Assembly (NCBI GenBank): GCA_001600635.1
Contig: BCKL01000014.1
Coordinates: 386,202-450,201 of the forward strand
DNA length: 64,000 nt
Source: Leucosporidium creatinivorum
Lineage: Eukaryota; Basidiomycota; Microbotryomycetes; Leucosporidiales; Leucosporidiaceae
Reading direction: 5' to 3'
Part shown: in pieces, positions 56,492-64,000 of the stretch
Position numbering within the stretch: the first letter of the stretch is position 1
Layout: every line of letters begins with the position of its first letter
The notes under the pieces: generated by a model
Told to the model about the DNA's origin: nothing
The model's database searches: none
Seen by the model: the letters and a program-made list of their open reading frames with translations, nothing else
Translations under genes and position numbers: made by a program

Positions 56492-58122
56492 CTACCTCTT
56501 GTTCGGCAGGATATGAACCGCTGCTCGGCGCCGAGGGGATCAGTTCCGTACTCATGGCCGATAATAAGGCAGGACCTCAGCTCACCAAGATCCCTATACC
56601 TAGCACCTCGCATTGGGTCCACCTGCTCCAACTTCCTGAGCATACCAAGCGCCTCGAGGTTGAGCGCTTCTCGCTCCTCCCGAGTTGCTTCTCCTTCGGG
56701 CTCGAGCAGACCGACGAGAAGACGCTTGTAGTAGACGAGGGAGTCGAGACACCCTGTATGAGCGAGAGATGAAAGAAGGAGGAGAAAGGATATAGGGAAG
56801 GTCAGCTCGAAGGCTGAGGAGGGAGAGGAAGGGGAACACGACGTACAGCGAGAGTCTGGCTCCTCCTCTAGCAGTTCCTCGATACCAGCGATCTCACGTC
56901 GGACGATAGGGATCGACCCTGTGCGGTAGTGATTGATAGTTAGCCTCCACGGCGAGAGAAGCACAACGCCGAAGCCGAGCTCACCCTTTCCGACGAGCCA
57001 GCGATGGTAGAGCCATGCACTCTGATCATTCGGGTCCGACCAGTTGGCCTGTTTAACGAGCTCAAACTCTGGATCAGGCGATGAGGTCAGTCGTCTCGTC
57101 TCGTCTCGTCTCGGTACGGCAGCCCTCCTCAAACTCACCCTCATCAACTCGCTTCCTCCTCTCCTCGTGCTCCTCTCCCCATCCTGCCTCCTCCCAAAGC
57201 TTCTGCAACAGTTTCGTCCTATAATGCCATGCACTGAAATTGCTGAAGGAAGCCGAAATCTTGCGAGTAGTGTAGGCAAGCTCGGAGGTGGAAGTCGGTT
57301 GAGGTCGGTTCGGCGAAGGAGGGAGAGCCAGGATCGAAGCGATGAGGTATCGGCGGTAGTCCCATGAGTGGACTGTTGATCAACGAGGGTCAGCGTTCGT
57401 CTCTGTCTGCGCCGAGCTTTCGCCGACAAAGGGCGAAGGCCGGCGCCGAGCCACTCACAATTCCTGCCATCCCTCTCCAAATACGCCTCACACATCTTCA
57501 TCTCCCTCGCCCAATCTGCGCCTTCCCCCATAGTCTCCAGACACCACTTGCGATGCTCCCAAACGCTGTAGTTCTTGGGATTGCTCTTGAGCGCCTCGTT
57601 CGTCAGCAGGAGGTCCGCTTGTAGGGATTGGATCTTCTCCTCGGGTGAGCTGTAAGTGTGAGATACTGGTTAGCTTGCTGTGAGAAGGGCGAGGAGGATT
57701 AGAGACTTACAGAGGTGGGAACACGCCCTCGAGGAGCACGCGTCGTCGGACGCCCCAAGCTGTCTGGAACTCGGGGTTGAGCGCCAGCACCTTAGAAGTG
57801 AGCTCCAGGGTCTCCTGACTGTAATCCTTAGCATCTGACTGAAGCACCAAGCGGCGAGAGCGGGAGAGAACGAGAGCGCGGATCAGCTTCAGCTCGTCAG
57901 CACGGGCTGTACCGCTTCAAAGTCGATGGCACACCTTTTCTCGCAGAGCAGAGACGAGTCCAGTGTAATCCTCGATACGCTTGGCCTCCTTCTCGCGCTT
58001 CTTGCGCTCCACTTCTGCCGAATCGGGCACGGGGGGAACTCGAGAGCGCTTGATGCCGTGCTGTAGTGCAGAGGGGTATAAGCTGAGTAGGAGCGGTTGA
58101 AGCAGAGGAGCGAGCGTACCAT
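56492..58122 (-). CDS. BET4: Rab geranylgeranyltransferase alpha subunit
   Basis: Alpha subunit of RabGGTase (type II), which with BET2 and the escort protein adds geranylgeranyl groups to Rab GTPases. The first exon is only ATG; an intron (58119 to about 58062) joins it to HGIKRSRVPPVPDSAEVERK, and MHGIKR is the usual opening of this family. Prenyltransferase alpha repeats follow: NPEFQTAWGVRRRVL, NPKNYSVWEHRKWCL, RNCHSWDYRRYLIA, FSAWHYRTKLL and DQSAWLYHRWLVGKG, each with the conserved W-xx-R core. An intron near 56518-56583 leads to a short C-terminus, AVHILPNKR. An intron near 57090 carries a TCTCG pentanucleotide repeat. Confidence 0.93.
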
Positions 58123-58669
58123 GCTGCTGAGACGAGTGATGTGGTCGAAGAGAGCCGCTAAGGACCGCGTAACTCGAATCTCTCTCGCTCGCAGCTCTCG
58201 ACTCCCGACCTCGAAAGTGAGAAGAACTGCCTTATATTGACTACACATCGCTTTATAGAAAGCAAAAGAAAGGGAAACCTATACACCGGGCACTGAATGT
58301 CGAGGAAACTCTCTCTCTCCCGCTCTTCGTCTTCACCGAAACCGAACGAGCTGAGGGGGGGGAACTGTAAGGGGGGAGGTTGGGGGATCGGGGTGGGGTT
58401 CTTGTATATGAGAGAGACTGTATCGTGCTATTAACCGGAAAGCGCGTCTTCTTGTTGGGAATCCTCCCCGCCCCGTATATAAGTCGTTGGGATGTTCGGC
58501 GAAGGGGGTCGTGATGAGCAACGAAAGAGAGGGGAAGGACGAGAGGTGGTGTACAGCGGGAAGGAAGGGCAAGCGAAAAAGATGTAGGGACTGCGAGGAA
58601 CGAGGGGTATCGGGAAAGATGGGCGAAGGGAGTGAGGGAAGGGAAAGGCCGAGAGGGGCGGTTGAGCGA
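58123..58669. other. Intergenic, no gene seen
   Basis: Between the BET4 start and the PSP1-domain gene stop, both minus strand. No supportable ORF; presumed promoter and 3' UTR. Confidence 0.45.
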
Positions 58670-61600
58670 CTACTTGAAGTCCCAGACGCCGGACTGTGGA
58701 GGAGAGGAGGTCAGCAGAGCTCTTGCACTGTCGATCAGCCTTCTTAGCGCACCTGCTGGTCGAGGCAGCACCTGTTCGTTCATCGCGAAGGTCAGCGCTC
58801 GGCTCACAGCTCGGCATCAGCGAGAGCGAGACGACTTACATCCACACACGCGTCTTGTAGACCCTAAAGAGCTCTCGCACCAACTCGCGGAAGTCGACCC
58901 TCGTATCGGCCGTGTAGTAGAACGTAAGCTTGCGGCGATCCCACTGCCACTCGGCGTCGCAGACTTCCATCGGCAGGTCTGCGCGCGCGAGATTGAAGAC
59001 CGTCAGCGAGCCCTCGGGGGAAGGAAAGAAGAGAAGGAATTCCAAACTCACTCTTCTGCGCAACCTTACTCCTCACCAACGCCAGCGCCTTGACCTCATC
59101 CTGCGCCTTACTCAACAGCTGGTGCGTATCGGCTGGCAGAGCCTTGGAGTACAGCCTCTTGGGCTGGAACTCCTTGGTCATCCGAGCGAGAGCAGCGGCA
59201 TTGGGAGGAGGAGCGCCCTGTCCGGATTGGCCGGGGTTGGCGAGCTGGCCGAGCGCCATCTCGACGAGACGTTGTTGGAAGGCTTGGACTTCGTCGAGGG
59301 AGCAAGGCTTGAAGAACTTGCCGACGTCGCGTCTGTGTCATTCGGAGGTCAGCGAACGGCGAGAGAAGGAGGAAGAAGAAGAGCGAGAGATGCAGACGTA
59401 CCCTCGGTCCGCCTCGACGATGACCAAATCCCCTTGACGGAGCTTGAGGTTGGGATCCTCCACGTAGAAGAGGTCCTTCCTCCCCGCCTTGAATTCGACG
59501 ATATAGAGCGGCGCGTTGGCGGGCACAGTGTGTAGCGGGACTCCTCGACCGAGGTTGACGAGCTCGCTGGATCCGCCGCCGGGAGAGGTGCCGAGCTGCT
59601 GCTGCTGTTGCTGTTGTTGCTGAGGTTGCGAGGGGTAGAAGGGCTGGTGCTGTTGTTGGTGGGAGGGAGGGCCTTGGCCGGAGAAGCCTTGGAAGGCGGG
59701 CGCTTGAGCCGAGAGGCCAGGAGCGGGAAGCGGCGAGGAGTAGTAGGAGTTGGGAGGGGAGGGAGGAGGGAGGCCGAACGAGGGGACGTAGCGGTTCTGC
59801 TGCTGTTGTTGCTGTTGTCCGCCGCCGTAGCCCTGCTGTCCTCCTCCGCCGAACGCGCCGAGCCCAAAGTCGCCTAAAGCGAGCGATCCTCCGCTGTTCG
59901 ATCCTCCTCCTCCGACTCCCGAATTGCCAAACTCGAAGCGCGATCCCATCCTCGAAGCGGTTGAGGGTGTGATGGAGGTCGTCGGCGCAGGAGGTTGAGG
60001 CTGGAAGAACCTCGACGAGGAAGCCGAGCCCATGGCGGTTGGGGCGGCGGGGGAGCGAAGGGGGACATTCGGGTTCGGCGGCGGGGACGAGTGGGAGGAA
60101 TTATCCTCGAAACGGCGGGAGGAAGCGTGGGAAGGAGGGAAATTGGTAGGCATCGAGCCAACGTGCGAGAGGCGTTGCTGCTGCTCCTGTTGGCGCGACT
60201 TGTGGTCCTCGGCGGCGACGTGGGCTTCGAGGTTGAGGTGCAGGGAGTTGAGGTCGGCAGCGAGGTCATCGTCGTTGATCGCCGAGCTTCCTGCTCCGCC
60301 GCCGAACCCTCCTCCTCCCATCAACGAGCTCGAGCCGAAGCTAATCGCCTCCTCCTCCTCAGGCAAGTTGAACCCAATCTGACTCCTACTCGGCGGATTG
60401 AAAGCAGCAAAGGAATGCCTCCTCGACGTCGCGCCGCTCTTAGTCGGCGGAGCAAAGGCATCCTCCTCCTCATCCTCGGCCTCCTTGAGCGTCCGCTCCC
60501 CCCTCCCCCACTCACTATCGCTCCTCTTCCTCCCGCTCCCCACCGCACCGAGACTATAATCCCTCCTCGCCTTATACGCCGCCGCGCCCTCTCCCAAATC
60601 CGCGAGCGTCCTGCCCCCATCCCTCGTAAAGGGCGACATGTTGGAGAGTCCAATCCCACTGGCATGCGTCGAAGAGGAGGAAGAAGAGAAGTCAACCTCC
60701 CCCCAAGGACGCTGCTGCTGCTCGTCGCGCGACCGAGCCCTTCCCTCACGCTGCTCAGCTTCCTCCCATCCGAACGAGGCGGCTTGCCTCGACCCGGTGC
60801 TCCGCCAGCCGGTTTGCTGGTCTGCTGCGAAGCCGTTGCCGCCGGTGTAGGAGCCGCCAAAGTGGCCGAGAGTAGGGCGGGAAGGCGAGCGGTCGTCCTG
60901 CGCTGTACCGCCGATGCGGATGGGGTTGGCGCCGCTGTTCGAGGAGGGGAGCGAGGACGAGTAGTTGGAGTTGGACGAAGAGGGGCGGTAGCCGTACTGG
61001 TCGGCTTGGGGTTGCTGTTGTTGCTGGTGGTGGTGATGCTGAGGATGGAACTGCAGCTGCTGACCGCCTTGGCCGCCGCTGAAGACTCCGTTCGACTGAT
61101 TCATCGCTTGATGGCGGAAGCTAGGGTCGAGTGCGGGGGCTGACGACTGAGAGCGCGGGCGGACGGGGCGGGCGTTGGAGGGCGATTTAGGGGCGGGAGG
61201 GGAGAAGTAGCTGCGGCCCGACTCGGCGGGACTGACTTCGGCGCGAGGCGAGACGACGGAGGAGGAGCGGAAGTGAGGTCGCACTTGGCCGCCAAAGATC
61301 TCGGCGAGGGCGGCTTGCGTGTGGTCTTCGTCGGGTGCAGAGCTTGTCGCGGTGTCTGTTGCGTGCAAAGCTGCTGTTAGCTCTCTCCTGCGAGTCTAGG
61401 GAGGTTTTGGAACGCAAGACGTACTCGTAGCGGGGTTGCTCGCGGAGGCCGCGGTAGAGGAAGCCCTGACGGTACCGGTCGAAGTGGCGGAAAGCGAGTT
61501 GGGGTCGTAGGTACTAGCAGTGGAATCCTTGCGCTGGAAGCCAGGGAAGCCGTGGGCCGAGTCGGGATAGAGGGACGACGCGGGGGGCGACTGGGGCGAC

Positions 61601-62038
61601 GACTTGCGCTGCTGGGTCGGTGAGCGCGAGGGGTCCAAGAAGAGGCCGGGAGGAAGTCCTACAGGGGGATGAGCGGGTGAAGCCGAGCTGGAAGGGGTCG
61701 CCGAGAAGGTGGAAGAAGAGATGGAAGAGCGAGGGGAAGGGTCGAACTCTGCTGTGGGGGGGTGGAACTGCTGCTGCTGATCCCCTCGTGTAGGCGACAA
61801 CCGTGACTTGGTCGCCTCGTTAGGTAGCTGTAGGGATGTAGGAAGTCAGCTTCTGTAGCCTTGTAGCTCGTCCCGTCCTCTCCCGCTCACCCTCGCCCAA
61901 ATGGAAGACTGCTGAGCCAGCGCTTCCTGTTGACCCGTCAGCCAAGCAAGCAAAAGCCGTCAGCGCCTATTCTTGCTCGTCGAAGTTGTAGGGAATGCAA
62001 TGGAGGGGCAGCAGAGACAGTCTACTCACACTGGTCAT
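58670..62038 (-). CDS. PSP1: PSP1 C-terminal domain protein
   Basis: About 950 residues. The first exon is nine bases (MTS, 62030-62038). A 5' exon gives EALAQQSSIWAR, joined to LPNEATKSRLSPTRGDQQQQ. A long Ser/Gly/Gln-rich, likely disordered region follows (61.8-59.6 kb) with glutamine runs. The conserved C-terminal PSP1 domain begins YIVEFKAGRKDLFYVEDP and LKLRQGDLVIVEADRGRDVG, continues with MTKEFQPKRLYSKALPADT and ALVRSKVAQKD, and closes with WQWDRRKLTFYYTADTRVDF, ELVRELFRVYKTRVWMCCLD and SGVWDFK. Yeast PSP1 suppresses DNA polymerase alpha defects and links to mRNA control; the molecular function of the domain is not settled. Introns are visible between most domain pieces and phases agree. 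Confidence 0.88.
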
Positions 62039-62754
62039 TAAGAGCAGGGGCGGCCGAGGGTGTTGGAAGACGTCGCTTTCTTGAGAGCGGGTTGGAAGCT
62101 GGGGGAGGTGGGCGGAGGCGGAGGGTTTTCGAACGGGAAGGAAGGGTACAGCTGGGAGAGCTGTAGTCTTCGTTGAAGCTGTATCTACTCTTCTGTACTA
62201 TTCTCTCCTTCTTGTAAGCGGAACCAACGGGGCGAGGCGAGACGAGTCGGATTGGAAGGAGGGAGAGAGCCAAAGTCAGGTGAGAGGCAATGAATGTTAG
62301 CTTCTGGAGCTCCGAGACCACTCGGGATCTGCAGTCTGCAGTCGAATCTGTGATACAACCGCAATTTCACGTGCAGAGCTGCCCCTCTCTTCCTCTCCCT
62401 TCTGCTGCTCATTCGGTGCCCCCCTTGAAGCTCCGCATCAAGAGCTTGGGACCCCGGTCTGACCTTGAGCAGACAGCTCAGCTCGATCAAAGCGAGCAGA
62501 GGATACAGCAATACAATTCAGAGCTTCCCTGGAGCTTACTTCGAGTAGCGCGAACCTCCTACTCCTCGAGAGAGACGATCTCTCCAACGGCCGAACCTCT
62601 CTTTCGCTCCTGCCGCTCACTGCTCCCAGTGGCTCGCTTCCGACTGCTCAGGTAAGCGCTCACTCCATTCTATAGCTCTATAGCTGTGCACCACAGCAAT
62701 CCCATCCCTTCCCGTCGCTCAGACAGCTCACTCTCGCTCTTCTCCCTCAACAGG
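62039..62754. promoter_or_regulatory. Divergent intergenic region, PSP1 / F-box-LRR gene
   Basis: About 716 bases between divergent start codons. No convincing ORF. A CTCAACAG just before the right-hand ATG resembles a splice acceptor, so a 5' leader intron is possible. Confidence 0.45.
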
Positions 62755-64000
62755 ATGGCTTCTCGCGCTTGTCCCACCTCGTTCGCCAATTTCCAGCAAC
62801 TCGTACCGAGCATCAAGCTCGAGATCGTCAAGCACGCTGCAGGAACTACTCCCGGCGCGCACAAGCTCGACTGGAAGCTGCTCCGCTCGCTCTCGCTCGT
62901 GAACAAAGAGCTTCGTAGCTTGGCGAGCTCGATGCTGTTCGAGGTAAGTCGCGCAGCTCTGTTCATGAACGAGAGATTGAAAATTGACCTCTCGCTCGAC
63001 CTCACAGCGCATCGACCTCTCGCGCAAGTCAAACCCCGAGCTCGAGACCTTCCTTTCCTCATCCTTCTCGCCCGGCATCAAGCAGCTCGTGCACTCGATC
63101 AGCTTCAAAGGCGAGGGACCCCCTTACAAAGGGAACGCTTCCTACAAGACTGGACCTCTCGAGCTCGCTTCTCGTCGTCGTGCGCTCGCTACGAGAATCA
63201 TCGCCGAGCTGCCTAACCTCGTCTCCCTCAAGCTCGACTTCGATTACGATGAGACCGCTTTCTCGGGAATGGAGATCTACTCGGCTCTTGTACAGATGGG
63301 ACAACGCTTGACACAGCTGGATTTCCGCCCTCAGGAGAAGGAGGAGAAGGAGGACGAGAAGCAGCAGCAGCAGCTGGATCCCGAGATCGTCGCCTCCTTC
63401 TTGCGCTGCACTCCCAGCCTCACCAGCCTTACGCTCGAGAACATCGCTCTCGGTAACGGAGTAACCCTCTGGACAACGCTCGCCTCCCTCCACCACCTCA
63501 CAACCCTCAAGTTCGAAGCCGTCGCCCTCCCTCCCCTCCTTCCTCCCTCCTCCTCCTGGTCGGCGCCCATCAAGCACCTCGACGTCTGGTCCTGCCCCGG
63601 AATCGACACTCCCCTTCTCATACGCCTCACCTCCTTCTTCTCCACCACTCTCACCCGCCTCGAAGTCGCCAGCCAAGATCTCTCCGAAAACCAATCGGCC
63701 TGTTACGACCTCCCTCACCTCCAATGGCTCCGTCTGACCGCCTACCAACCGTTCGACCATCTCCTCTCATTCAAGCACTCGCCCCTGAAGACGTTAATCC
63801 TCTACCCCATCTACCACTTTCTCGCTACGAAAGCCCGAATCCCCCTCGCTCAAAGTCTCTCGCATTTCGAGTCCACTCTCGAGACGCTGGACTACGATGA
63901 GGATTTGGTCGATAGTCTCACTTTTCAGGATGTGATGGAGGTGACGATGTTGCGGATGAGGATGCAGAGGAGAGTGGAGAGGAGGGAGAAGGGCAGGGCG
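62755..64000 (+). CDS. F-box/LRR-like protein, 3' end outside window
   Basis: Starts MASRACPTSFANFQQLVPSI. The F-box-like segment SIKLEIVKHAAG ... LRSLSLVNKELRSLASSMLF is followed by an intron at about 62945-63007, joining LFE to RIDLSRKSNPELETFL. Leucine-rich strands follow (LPNLVSLKLDFDYD, TPSLTSLTLENIALG, HLTTLKFEAVAL, PIKHLDVWSCPG, TTLTRLEVASQDL, LPHLQWLRLTAY), with a short Lys/Glu/Gln-rich loop near 63335-63380. It lacks the basic leader of the three paralogs earlier in the window, so it is a separate lineage. Likely an SCF substrate receptor by architecture. The open frame continues past the right edge. Confidence 0.72.

Overview
The window looks like nuclear DNA of a GC-rich basidiomycete fungus, most likely a red-yeast-type Pucciniomycotina (Microbotryomycetes). 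The evidence is the high GC content, many short introns (about 45-150 bases, GTGAGT/GTACGT-type donors, CTGAC/CTAAC branch sites, CAG or TAG acceptors), small intergenic gaps and fungal gene content. Lineage is inferred from style and gene content only. No rRNA, tRNA, CRISPR array or recognisable transposon or virus-derived element was seen.

Layout: 0-4.5 kb holds a lipid-metabolism group: a steryl-ester/acid lipase (cut by the left edge), a 125-residue hydrophilic protein just upstream of it on the same strand, and a divergent MBOAT wax-synthase-like acyltransferase. 4.9-18.1 kb is one giant HECT ubiquitin ligase (TOM1/HUWE1 family, minus strand). 18.9-22.1 kb is a divergent pair of F-box-like paralogs. 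23.7-25.1 kb is a FYVE-finger protein, 25.8-28.6 kb a three-repeat MYB transcription factor, and 29.9-33.6 kb a cullin-4. 34.1-36.1 kb is a SWI3/RSC8 chromatin-remodelling subunit, followed by a low-complexity orphan and a 70-base homopolymer of C. 38.6-42.9 kb is an unusual membrane protein whose Thr/Ser-rich stalk is encoded by a ladder of tiny exons. 43.6-45.5 kb is a secreted glycoside hydrolase; a piece of its 3' end recurs inverted at 48.7-48.9 kb. 47-48.2 kb carries a third F-box paralog. 49.1-62 kb is mostly minus-strand housekeeping: bleomycin hydrolase, SRP68, a degenerate 2H-phosphoesterase paralog, a Dabb-domain protein (plus strand), an intact cyclic phosphodiesterase, RabGGTase alpha (BET4) and a PSP1-domain protein. 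An F-box/LRR-like gene runs off the right edge.

Most genes are conserved eukaryotic housekeeping functions: ubiquitin ligation (TOM1, cullin-4, F-box proteins), secretion and membrane traffic (SRP68, BET4, FYVE protein), chromatin and transcription, and lipid storage. The accessory parts are the F-box family, the mini-exon stalk gene, the orphan and the duplicated hydrolase fragment. The best candidates for something undescribed are the mini-exon stalk gene, the F-box family with a conserved basic leader, and the splice-generated lipase start overlapping a small upstream ORF.
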